Assembly: GCA_902806595.1 (NCBI GenBank)
Contig: CADCXC010000044.1
Location: 992,001 to 1,056,000 of the forward strand
Origin: Pyrenopolyporus hunteri
Lineage: Eukaryota; Ascomycota; Sordariomycetes; Xylariales; Hypoxylaceae
DNA length: 64,000 nucleotides
Reading direction: 5' to 3'
Positions within the stretch are counted from its first letter, which is position 1. Each line of letters starts with the position of its first letter. The notes under the pieces were generated by a model that worked only from the letters and a program-made list of their open reading frames with translations, had not been told where the DNA came from and ran no database searches. The position numbers were made by a program, and so were the translations under genes. Below are positions 22,510 to 34,138 of this stretch, in pieces.

Positions 22510-22757
22510 ATGAAGTTCTCCATCGCCGTCTTCGCTATCTTCACCACCCTCGCCATGGGCGAACTGAGTAAGTGAATGTGGGCTCTCTAACAAACGTAGA
22601 CGTATGCTAATCCCTATTTGTAGCCAAGGTCCCCCGCTCACAAAAAGCTGTTGTTGCACGACAGGGCACTTCCGTCCAGACAGCCGCCATGACCGACGCG
22701 AACGGCGATGTCATCCCCTTCGACACCGCCGGAGTCAACAAGTCGGGCCAGAAATAG
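22510..22757 (+). CDS. small secreted cysteine-free peptide (63 aa)
   Basis: Two exons (22510-22567 and 22624-22757) separated by a 56-nt GTAAGT-TAG intron join in phase to 63 residues. The first 17-18 residues (MKFSIAVFAIFTTLAMG) form a classic signal peptide. The mature part is hydrophilic, without cysteines or membrane segments, and holds a single VVAR site at about residues 29-32 where a Kex2-like or other protease could cut. I do not recognise a family. Size, signal peptide, TATA box and leader suggest a short secreted protein, perhaps an effector, pheromone-like or RiPP-type precursor, but there is no internal repeat and no Lys-Arg pair to support the last two. Confidence 0.65.
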
Positions 22758-24893
22758 AGTCCGCAAAGTATTTTAGGATGGTGGTCCCGATATTGTGGGT
22801 GGACGATAATAGCCTACAATCTACACATCCTATCACGGAATATGCATCCCGAGGTGCGCTTAACGGCGTCGAGAACGTGGTAATCATAGCGCAGGGGCGC
22901 GTGGACGAATTAATGAGAGGAAGATGGGTAGGGCTCGATACTTCGAGCCGAGCTTGAACTTATACCTAGAGTATTTGTGAATAGACGTTAATTATCGCCA
23001 CGATCTTGATCTTTCTATATTTCGCCTGTCGATGTAGGCTGATGTATTAATACTCTCTATTATACATCGTCGTGTTTAGCGTGTATGTCGCACTGAAACC
23101 CCGGGGTCATCTTTGCATTATTTCTGTAAGTCATTGATGCCTACATTGCGTTCCCGAAGGCGGGCGGGTTTAATTTTCATCTTGGTTGGCGGATTCCGCG
23201 GGAAACTAACCATTCGGTATTTGTGTTTATTCAACGGGTCCTACAGGCCCTACGTGCTACGCGAGTGGACGATTATAAGCCTTGAGCTAACAATTCATCG
23301 GTGAGGAAAAAAGCAATGCCCAATGCGTAGTCCTACGATTCAGGCTACTCCCATCTCCCTAACACACCTGACTTCACGATTGTACATTTATGCAATCGAA
23401 AATCAAATCATCATCCGGTTCCCCGGCGCCTTATCAGCCTCAAATTTCTAAATTCATCTCGTTTTAAAGGCACCGAAAGACCTGCATTATTAGTTCGGAG
23501 CCATCCGCCGAGACACAGCCCCAGCTGCAGACCGCACGATGGAATCGACAGCGAATGTTAGGACCCGCGCCAGCGTCCAAGTATAGAATCCTTTTATGGG
23601 GTATAGGAGACTGGGGTGGGCGCCCCATTAGCCGGTATTAATTCAAATGGCTTATGCCCCCCTAACCGCAATGGAAAAAAGTTCCAGCAACTCCAAATGC
23701 GAAGAAATGATGCGGTGCCCATCTTCATTCGTCGAGCCCACATGGAGATAATCCGGACTCCGCCCGCGGACTTAATGGCCCCAGGAAAACATGTGTTGAT
23801 CACCGGAACCCAAGAACTGTGCCGTCGGATACTTTCCTAGGGTACGCGAACCCGGTCGGCATTGAGTCGAACCTCAAATTCGCGTTTCGTAGGGACGGAG
23901 AGCGACGAACTGGTCCGCTAGTTTTCTATCGCGTACAGCGAGTAGAGGTATTTTGTTTAGAAAGAAGGGGAAAAAAAAGGCCTCGCGTCACTATGACTAT
24001 CCAACTGGAATCCTGTAAGCAGGGACAGGTTTCCAAGTTCAATTCGTCCGCCCCGTTGAACAGTTCACCCAGGCTCCATCTCTGGAGGTCCGTGATTGGA
24101 TCCCTAGGACTGACACCTTCATGCAGCTTAGCTTGCTGGACAAGGGTGGCCGTACGTGCCAAACTCAGCCGCAAAGAGCTATCAACGAGCCTTACCTTGG
24201 GCTCGTCTAAGCGTAGCGAAAAGCCCTCTAGGTGGATTCGGTGGATGCTGGTTGCCAGATGAAATCCCTACTGACCCAATAGCCGTAGCTTGTTAACGAA
24301 ACCGGCGTTGGCACCAACATGAGGCGTTCTTGTCGGTATCAGTGTATTGCCAATAACGCACGCCTCTCTTCTTTTTGGCTGACGCCTCCTCTCTGCTTTT
24401 TTCTCCTTCATACCAGCATAGTTCTGCGCCTGTTCAAGACGGCGCCCCGGGCTAACGATAGAACCTGGTTGGCATGATTTTCACAACGCAGTGATGCCTG
24501 TTCCCACCTCCAATAAGAAGCTTGACTTTCCACAGGACTTGGCGGGATGGGGATGATTGAGGCTATGCCTTATGAATCACGTTTTCCCTCCCCCAGCCCA
24601 TTCTTCTGGATGAACCTTTATATAGAAATTATCCCACCCACGCGGGTTTACTTCGCATGGCTAAGGGGTCAGCTCTGGTTGCCTATTATTATATGATTAT
24701 CCCACAACCACCACGAAGCGACCTTGTGTAACAGTTCCTAGGACTTGAGTAAGAGGCCGTTGAGATCGTCATATAAGGAAAGAGAATTCGAGTCTAGGCG
24801 AAACGAAGTTTGTGTACCCCAGCTTCGAAGCGAGATTCATGAGCCATTCTATCGGATCATTAGGGGGGAGCCTGTACGAACCAATACTCGAAA
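22758..24893. other. intergenic region
   Basis: I find no gene I can support. A 147-codon plus-strand frame at 23819-24262 and an 82-codon minus-strand frame across it lack recognisable motifs. A TATATAG motif near 24618-24625 lies upstream of the membrane-protein gene and may be its TATA box. Confidence 0.4.
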
Positions 24894-26315
24894 ATGGGCT
24901 ACACACACCGAGATAACGCACAGTTTAGCCGGGCAAAATGGCGAAAGAGGTTACTGCTGCCTTGTTGGATAATCCAGATCATAATCCTATTAGGAGTAAT
25001 GGGCTTGTTCGCATATCGGCTCTCGCGTACCATACGGATGTGGAAAGAAGATGAAGACATGGGGCGGATTCCAATGGTCGAGTTTGTGTAAGTACCACAG
25101 TTCTACATCTGGAGAGGGCGTCGAGGATCGATGTGTCTAACCTACGATTATAGTTGGGAAGCCGTCAACATAGCGTTTTCGATGATCTCCCTCATCATAG
25201 TAATCATCTCTATAGCGAGGTTTATCGCCGAGGTGCTGACGCCGCTGCCGTTACTGTTCGCAAATATTCTGAATTTGGCTCTCTCGTCGGGTGTTCTGGC
25301 ACTGGATATCGTAGTATACGTTCAACACGCCGACAGAGAGTACTCGTTAATAGGGCTAGCGATGGACGGCGCTCTCATGTAAGCCACGACCCGAAGCTCC
25401 AGGCCCTTCAAGTACAAGTTTATGACATTGGTGCTTACGGAATATTTCAGGCTTTTCACTATCATACCAGCGATCTACTCCGTCGTCATCTATCGCCGCC
25501 TCTTAAGCTATGACGACTACCACATCGCCGGCAACGTTAAACCATACGGCTATGCTAGTACCGAGGAGCCCGAAGACACGGCGTATCGGTCTTCGTGGCT
25601 TGACCTTTCCACACCATACGACCCCACGAACCCATCTTCGTCGGCATCGAGACCCCGATCTCACTCCGGTGCTAGCCGCCGTATATCCATACTCGGTAGC
25701 CGACCCTCCACGCCGCTTCCGTCACCGCCCCTTGCAGAGCCTGTACTAGAACGCCGTGCGAGTTACGACCACAGGCGCGATACCCAGTTTGACGAATACG
25801 TACGTCGGAAGTCAAACACGTACTCCCGAGCCGACGTAGAGCAGGCATTAGGGGTCGAGTTCGGGTGGCGGGAAAGCGCGGAAGCGCAGCGAGAGAGCGT
25901 AGTCAGCCTCGGGACGGTAGCCGTGGCGAAGTCGCGGCCTAGGGGAGACTCGCTATCGACGAGACAAGCGAGCGTAGAGGCGAGCATCAGCAGGAACGGG
26001 AGTAACAGCACCACCGTCACCAGCGCCACCACCGTCACCAATTCCAGCACCGCGTCGACGCTAGAGCCGGCGCAGGACGGCATGATAAGGGCGCACAGTC
26101 TGAACAGCGTGCCCGAAGCACACGAGGAGGAAGACAAGGACCGCCGAGCGGCGGCGGCGAAGAAGATGCGAGAAGACCAGGAGGCGCTACTGGGCCAGAA
26201 CAGGTCGTCACGGTCTAGCTCGGGCTCTAGCAGGCGGAGTTCACGGCGGATCGATCCGGTCGAGGGGTTAGAGGAGGTCGAGCTCGAGAATAAAATGCGG
26301 ACGCATGCCTTATGA
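24894..26315 (+). CDS. fungal multi-spanning membrane protein with basic Ser-rich tail
   Basis: Three exons (24894-25087, 25154-25378, 25403-26315) join in phase to 443 residues. Four to five hydrophobic segments are visible: residues about 19-40, 68-92, 96-122, 130-145 and 155-175. After them comes a cytosol-like tail of about 260 residues that is Ser-, Arg- and acid-rich, with low-complexity Ser/Thr runs (about 340-360) and poly-Ser/Arg near the end. I do not recognise the family; the layout resembles uncharacterised fungal membrane proteins found in many Pezizomycotina. The second intron is only 24 nt in this model (25379-25402), so its acceptor is the least certain part; it was chosen because it restores the frame. 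Confidence 0.7.
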
Positions 26316-29300
26316 TACCCGAAATGCGAATGAAAAAAAATGGAAATGATTAACGTGTCGACGTATATAGCGCGATATGAGGAATTTTACTCAACTTTCT
26401 CCCCGTATAATGTGGCTCAATCTCGGTATATGGCTTCTAAAGTGTTCTGCGGCCTACACCTTCGATGAGGAGTGAGTTGGTATCGAAAGGCCCTACCGAG
26501 CCTTGGGTAGTTTGCCTCGAAGGGCGAGGTAAAGGAGATTTGGGACGCATAGGTACCTAGGTGTTGTTGTCTTACTCATTTCTAAGAGATATATTACGGC
26601 GCCGTCAAATCTACTAAAGACTACTATTTAAAAATGCGGCTGCGTGTCGACAATGTGTTTACGTCGACGTCTTGGACGGGAATCTGGAACTTTCGACTTG
26701 ATCTCATGCGCTACGCGATCAACTCGCGGGACCCTCGTCAGTTCAATACGTAAGGGAAGCCCGGCGTAGTGGCTTACCCCAATGATAGAATAGCGGGAAA
26801 TTTTGACTTCTCGAAAAAGCACCACCTAATCAACAACATCACTTCATTCTATGGGCAAAGCATAGTTCAAGCAGCGATTAGGGTGGTCGAATAAGGGCAT
26901 GGGCGGGAAGCCTCATCGCGCTAGAGTGGAAATCGGGCCCATCTAACCCAGCGCTCCCTGGCTTTCTGATAGATTCGTGGACGCAAGAACGCTTGACTAC
27001 CGCCCAACCATTATGTTTTTCATAGTTTTGGCGGCCGCCTTCGTCTTTATCCCGGTACTCGCCCCTCTTCTACCCATCCTGGAATTTAACGCGGCTACGT
27101 GCTGAATCCAGTAGGGTGGCCAACGCCAGCGCAGTTACCCCCACCATCTTGGGCCCGGACGCCACAGCGTACGCGTGCTGGAATTCCTCTTTCAGCTGGC
27201 GTCATCCACACCATCTCGGGCGCCGATCGCGACCTAGATTAGGGCAAGCCATTCGTTCTGCAACGGGTACGGCCGGGAGCCTTGTTACTTGGCGTATACC
27301 TAGCGCCCTAATCACACTGGAACGAGTACACAATTATAACCTAGAGCTAGTGAGCAGAAGTCTCGTGCGGATGTAGCTTAACAAGCCTGGTAAGGGAGGG
27401 AATGTTGACGCGGTGCTGGCGTATTATCCGTTACTTGCTGAGCCCTGACAAGATAGAGACGTCGGATGACAGCTCTCTGGGGTGCTTCAAGAGAACGAAA
27501 CCGCTGCGGACAGAGACAAGTCGCGTGGTGGTGTTGGCAGTGCAAATCTCAGGCAGTAACGCGCTGGTTGACTACAGTGTCATGTTCCTGCAATCAGCCG
27601 GCTTCATGGAGCTCACGGGTTTAGCGAAATCGACCTGCTACTTGAGGACCTTATGTCCGCTGGGAAATCCTACAATAATAAGTTGATCGTGAGTTTCCTC
27701 TATGATATTCATCCCTGTAACTCCGAACTCTATTACTCGAGGTGGATCTTGTTACTTGAGATGCAAATTCAGCATAGTGGATTTGAGTCCTGCGTTGAGA
27801 ACCAGGGGGTCGAGAGTGACATAGTTAATGAGCTAGTTGACGCCTCTAGCAAAATGAGCGCAAAGTATTGTCCTCTGTACGCCAATCTGATTGCCCAAAT
27901 AGAAGGTATTCTGAGGAACGTTTGCATTTGCGGTTGCTACGTTGCCAACTCTTAGACCTTGGGCTAAGAGAAAACAGTGAACCGTGAACCCGGGAATACG
28001 GTATCTTGCATAAATGTATTTTATGCGTGGAAGCCCCGACAAATCCTATAATTTTGATTGGCGCGTAACGCATTTCAGGTACCAATCAGGTAAGTGGGGT
28101 TCACGATATTTGACTATGAGTTAAGCGAGCTTTGGCTTTGCTGGTGTCGGCTACTTGCAGTCAAACAATCTACAGTAAACCCCTATGCCCCAGGTATTTG
28201 AGAATGCTACGCATATTGAGTTAGGGGCAGCAAAATCAGCACCTTCAGGACTTTCGTTCCCATACTTTTTCCGCGCTTATATTGGAAAGTTTGGGATGGA
28301 CTTGGGCGTAGCAGGAGTGCTTAAGCTCTGCGCCGACTTGACCCATCGCATGTCCGCGCGTTTAGCTCGGATATGGGACAAGCCGTATCCGGGGTGGAAT
28401 GCGAGGAAACTAGGTAGGTACTAGGTAGGTAACTCAATGAGAGGTAATCAACTTCCGCGGCCGGGTGGGTGTCATACCCTATGCTCTCTGAAATAGATAT
28501 GTTCTTCTCTTCGTCGGCATCTTGGAGCTGTATCTGTAGGTACGATAACATCGTGACGGCCATAAGACTCAAAGGCCAAGTTTTCACTTATATCGACCAA
28601 CTGGTTAGCAGGTTAGGTAGGTACATTCGGGGCTACGGCACCGATGGCAGGCCGGACGATGCCTTCATTTATAAAAGCGCGCATTCATACCACCGTTCAA
28701 GTGACTTTTGAACACCGATCACACTCCCGCATCACTCGAAAGTAGACCAACTGACCCTGGAGGGCACCATTAAATTCAATCTCATAGCCCCTATCCCTCC
28801 CAACCACACCCCGCCTCCGCCTCCGTCTCCCCAGCCGGTGCGATGAACAGTACAGTACCCCTTCAGGTCCCCTTCAGAACAGAGCCAAAGCGACGTAAGC
28901 AATTGACACATCCCACAGCAGCGACCTACGCGACCGCGAACTCGACCTCCACCCCGAAATATCAAACTCCGTACCGCGCCACCCTGCCCCGCGCCCGCGC
29001 ACGCACCAACGCGTCCCAGCGCCCGCGCGGCGGGGGGCAGGCCGTCGCGTACCGCGCCTCGGACGCGAATACCCAACGCGTAGGAAGAGCCCAAACGACT
29101 TCCAGGACGTTAGGTAGTTTTCAAAGCACAGGTAGCCGGTTGCCGGGGACTACCGCATCTACGAGCCGACTAGCGAGCGGTACTTGGTGCCTAGTTGGCG
29201 CCGCGGACGACACGTCGGACGCGCATAGTTAAAACAGGTGGGAAGGGGGGGAGTAAGTGCTCCGACGTGGTTCTGAGAGGTATGTAGCGATGCGGAGAGA

Positions 29301-30734
29301 GGTCCGCGCGGTGTAGTAGGTACGTAGTAGACTTGTGGCCATGTAATAGAGGTACATATTACCACCAGTATGTTAGAGAAGGGCATGCATCCGTGATATT
29401 CGGTCTAAAGCACGAGACGCAGCAGGATGGGTGCCTAGGTACTTACGTAACTACCTACAGGTAGGTAGCTACTAGGTAATGACATATCCCTAATCACCCT
29501 GGTCTACCCCCTGAGTCTTCTATTCTTAGTGCTCCTATCTCTCACGCAATCCGATCACCCAAACCCGTCTATCCCCCAAGTGTGTACGCGATTTATCGAT
29601 TAGTAGACTACGCTTTTCCATAACGTGGCGAGACGGACGCGGACTGAAGGAACTAAAATGGGTTTCAGACGGTAGTAAAGATAGATACCTAGTCTTACGG
29701 GGATTGAAAGGGGAGGGGGAGGGGGAAATCATATGGCGATATATGGACACTCATAGTTAGACTTGATCACAAGAGTTACAATCCCAGTAATAACTTGATA
29801 GGGATCTAAACTTATAAAAAAAAACTTATGAATAGGAGCTAAAAAAAAAAAAAAAAAAGAGCCATTGAACCTATCTCGGTTGTTAAGACGCCCTGGACGG
29901 GAACCCGTGGAAAATATTAGGTGTAAGGTTTGGTCGACGTTTTCATTACTACTACGTGTTAGCCGGACTGCGTCTTATTATTTGGCACCTAGGAAGATAC
30001 GGAAAGGTAAGTTGGCGATTTATACGTATTATCGTTAACAGCGCTCTTATGGTCAAATCAGTAGTATTAGAGCAACTATCTAGCTACCAAACTATTCTTA
30101 GCTCAGATAGAATCCGAGTGTTTTGTCTTCCCTCGTAGGACATGAGCACATTCCGTAATCGTGTATTATGCCTGAGGCAATGGGGAAATAGTGTCTTGGT
30201 GCCGATTTTTCGCAGTATGTTCGTCGCATCAGAGAGCGGCCGAATATCATAGGAGCAAGAAGGTCTGCCGTATTATCGCAATAATGGCGGAAGAAAAGCC
30301 TTGAATACCTCAGGGATTATGTCTCACAGTCGTCAAAGGGTGCTGCGTTTGGGAGGTATCGCAATGCTATAATGAAAGAAACATCGAAGGTTGCCGGTTT
30401 CCAGATCCCTATTGGGCTGGGCGCCTGCAGGTAAATGAAGAAGTGTCAAGATCGGAATGTCAGCGAACTACGAACTTTGAAAGGTAGGTAGCTCCCGATC
30501 CGAATGGGGGATCACGGATTACTTGACATGTTGCCGTGCATCTGTAAGTGTGAAACGTTTGAAGAAATCATCGCAATGTCGGTCCAATTGCTGGCGCCGC
30601 TTCCATACGAAGGATAGACGCTAACCAGGAGTTTGTGATTTCCTCGATGAGATATTACCGTTAACCAGAGAGCCGAAACCGAAAGAAGCGCCTGAGTATA
30701 GCCTGTCGCCCAAAGCATTGCTATTGGCGGACCC
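26316..30734. other. gene-poor interval
   Basis: No convincing gene is visible in 4.4 kb. Plus-strand frames between about 27012 and 27955 look like a decayed coding region: a hydrophobic Met start near 27012 (MFFIVLAAAFVFIPVL), then readable stretches that jump between frames around 27440 and 27630. A TAGG palindrome pair lies at 28411-28430, and an 18-base A run at 29841-29858. The 28.7-29.3 kb part is GC-rich, with overlapping frames on both strands that match nothing. Confidence 0.4.
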
Positions 30735-33700
30735 TTAGACGTACCACATGGTGGTATTCATGAACCTCACCACATCACCATCCACATTCTTAGCCTCCAT
30801 GTTGAGGAGGGGCGGGGCCTCCTCAGGCTCCGATTCGTCGTAGATCTCAGAGCTATCCTTGACATATGGGAAGCCTGGTTTGCCGAACGCCATGATCCGG
30901 TCCTCTGGGCTTAGGTTCTCGTGAGAACGGGCACGGTTGGATGCAAGGTGAGAGTAGTACACCGCAGGGTGTAGTGACACGGGCGTCGTGGAGCGGCAAT
31001 ACTGGTAACACTGTTGATAGATCATTTTGACGAGGTCGTTAGGCTTGACGCCAGCCTCATCGAGAATGACCTGATAATGAACCGGACGAGAAGTCCCTTG
31101 GATTGCCACGTGCGAGCATAGATAGAAATCAAAGTGTTGAGGATGTGTCACGTCTCGCTCAACCAGAGTTCCCGGAAGTGGGTTACCATTGCCATCGCCA
31201 GTAGCCCTGTCACCCGGCTTCGGGAAGAAACGCACATGGTGGCGTTTGGTGGCAATGATGACGGTGAACCTGGGGTTTCCACAGCCTTGCTCTCGGAAAA
31301 TGCGTCGCATCTCTCTCACCTCGGTATCGAGAACCTCCTGGAACTGACCTTCAGAGACACCGTCCCGAAGATAATAGACGTGTTGCGGCATAGTCGAATT
31401 GATCACTCTCCATTGTCTCGCAAGTCTTGGGAGCATGCTGTGCATGGTCTTGGGAATGACGTTTTCCTGGCGCCAGCCATTTGATTCGCAAGCCGCGGCG
31501 AACCGCGTCGCATGCTTATCCATGGACATAGTCAAAGCGGCCATAGATGGTTGGCCGCTGCCCGGCGCGCCGTGTGACACGTCGACACCAATCATCATGG
31601 TAGGTCGCGTCCAGAATGGCGGTCGGTGGACAGTGAGATTGCGATCAGGGCTAGCCAGAACCCGGCATGTAACACCACCGAGCTTGCTGTTCACCTTCAT
31701 AGCCACATTGCTCATATACTGCGGCTGAGCTTTTCTCACGTGGCCGTTTTGGAGACACTGTGAAACAATGTTGTACGTACAATCCATGGCCTTCTTGATG
31801 CTCTCGTAAACGAGCTGATTCTTGGTGGGGATGACGAAGAAGATAATTTGCGGTCGATTGCCGCCGCAGAACTCTTTGATGGTTTCGAAGGCGCGATTGC
31901 AGAGCTTCTCGTAGCCTCCCTCGCCGAATTCAATGAGTCCGCAATATGCGTGAGCCGCAACGTTGCCACCGTGATTTCGGTAGATGTTAGAGAACTGCCT
32001 GGCGAAGTTCTCCAGATCTTGCTGCCTGCAAGTACGCTCGCCTCCGCAGCTGATGAAACCCCAAGACTTCAAGGGACTGGCGTTTGGCTCCAAGAACTTC
32101 TTCCCACGGAGGTCCCATCGCCCACGGAAACCAGGAGTGACCTTCGAGTTCGCGAAGGTGACCTCGGGGCTCGCGAGGAGTCGTGCCTGAGAGATAAGCA
32201 TCGAAGAATCGATCTTAATGCCGAAGGCCTTCAGATAGGGGTCTTGGTTCCACTTCAAGTGGGTTACTCCCTCCATGATGTCGCTTCGGCGCTTGGAGGG
32301 CCTCGTAGCGGCGTGCTTTATCATGTCGCTCGTCTATATGGAAAGTTAGTTCAGGGCCATGAACCGTTTGTTAGGGAAGCTGGGTCTCGGGACACTAACC
32401 TGTCGGGGGTTGAGCTTGTACAGGTATCGCTGGTGCTGTATAGTTGTACAAAGCTCCATTGGGAAATAATTTCCCTGCTTGGTTTCGACGAGTGGAAGTT
32501 TACCACGTTGCAGATGGACGTCCCATCGCTGTACGTAGTGATCGTAAACAGACACTTCCTTTTCGCTCCCGTCTTCGAGAGTTTTCTTGAAGGTGACAGT
32601 GTACGCATTTGCCCCTTCGAGCCCGAACTTCTCGTTAAACGTAAGGGCCTTGATCGTATAGACCTTTGACGGATCAACCCTTCCTTTGTGGTTCACGTTG
32701 AACCTCAAATTGGTCAGTCGACGAAGGAAGGATAACTGTCCCGATCGGTCAATTTTGGCTCGGCCGGTCGCGTCATCTACTTTCTCAATGGGTCTCAGGG
32801 CCGATGCCAGAGACTGGACAGTCACTATGATAACCATGTTAGACCAGGAGTCTCATTTCCCCGACAATGTAAAACTTACGGCCTTGCCACTCCTCCTTCT
32901 GGCTGCTCAGAATGCGAATAGCCAGTTGATCTAAAGCTTCAACAGGCCAAAATGCCGTCTGAGATCGATCCACGTTAACGGTTAGGCCGGTGCCTCCTCT
33001 TTGGATTGACTAATGTGTATTTCGTTAGCCACCGTAAGCCAAAGGGATTAAGGGGTACTACATACCTCGCTGAGACGTGGAGCGCAGTATACGCCCTGGT
33101 TCACGACGAGATCGTTTCCGAGGTGTCCCACGGGAAACATTGGGTCGTAAAAGTTTCTCTTGATCGTGATCCACGTCTTGGATGGGAACTGGCGCAGGCA
33201 ATGATCGAAGAAATCTGCCAGCCTATTAGTAAACTTATCTACAGCACGGTCACCCTAAGAGAACTACTCACTCATGCATTCAAGCACGTGTGAATCCCAA
33301 GAGATCTTGCCTTCGAGATAGGCCTTGAGATACGACAGACGGATTTTGGTGGTCTGCTTGATAACAAGTACGTGCTCAGTGTGCCTTGCTCGTGAGTTGT
33401 CTGCTTGCGCGCCCTTCTCTCGGGCGGAATCGAGATCCACGGGGATTCTTATCTCCGTCTGCTTAATCTTCTCGGAAGACCTAAGCGCACGTCAGCTAAG
33501 GATACAAAATATTCCTGCAACGGTATTACTTACCAGGCGAGCTTGCTACCATCGTAAAGCCACATGCCGCCGCCCTTTTTTCCGAGCTCCTCTGTCGCCG
33601 TCTTGGAGTTCCAGACTTTCTTGACAAGGGCATTAGAATCTTTATCATTACGAGTCAAAGAAATCTATTTTAAAGTTAGTGAGGCAGCCTAATATTCAAG

Positions 33701-34138
33701 CATGGCATACTTACATCGTATTGATAGACGTCCTTGTCGATCCAGCTCATAACGGGGAAAACGTTTAACTGGATCTTGATGGGGGTGCCGTCGGTGCTGT
33801 AACCAGGGCGAGCCGTAAAGCGCGTCTCCTCATTATCCTATGCAGACGTGTAAGTAGAAACATATACCTTCGAGTGCCATAGCCAAGATTCATTAAAAGT
33901 TAGGATAGCATACCTTTTTGTACGCATCAGCAGGCAAATCAACGCGCTTGCCGACGAGCTGGGCCGGTGTGAGAGGAGGTCGACCGCGACCGGGATCGAT
34001 TCCCTTAGCCTTCTGAGCTTCAGAGGGCGGTGCGGGACCTCGAGAGGGTGATCCAGCCTGCGATGCGGCGCGGGATCCGGCCTGAGATGGTCCTGGAGTA
34101 GCCGAAGCTCGGCCAGAGCCCTTAGGGCGACCAGACAT
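30735..34138 (-). CDS. Argonaute (QDE-2-like)
   Basis: Eight exons (34138-33914, 33837-33715, 33664-33534, 33480-33272, 33214-33066, 33009-32880, 32824-32400, 32333-30735) join in phase to 996 residues. A Gly/Ser/Arg-rich head of about 60 residues is followed by the N and linker regions, PAZ (exon 7, including TFNEKFG), MID, and a complete PIWI domain in exon 8. Slicer residues appear intact: Asp715 (DVSH), a glutamate-finger candidate Glu754, Asp788 (RDGVSE) and His926 (YYSHLASNRAR). The spacing of the two Asp and the His matches human Ago2 closely. The protein should bind small RNAs and cut matching transcripts, as in quelling or antiviral RNAi. No Dicer or RdRP gene is in the window. Confidence 0.93.

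Noticed and set aside
28732..29232. GC-rich frames of 120-129 codons on opposite strands
   Set aside because: Both are low-complexity (Gly/Arg or Thr/Arg/Ser) and neither has a family motif or intron signals that would extend it.
29841..29858. 18-base A run as a retrotransposon tail
   Set aside because: No coding remnant upstream and no target-site duplication could be seen; treated as a simple homopolymer.
31134..32934. Plus-strand frames of up to 273 codons
   Set aside because: They lie antisense to the Argonaute exons and have no recognisable protein content.
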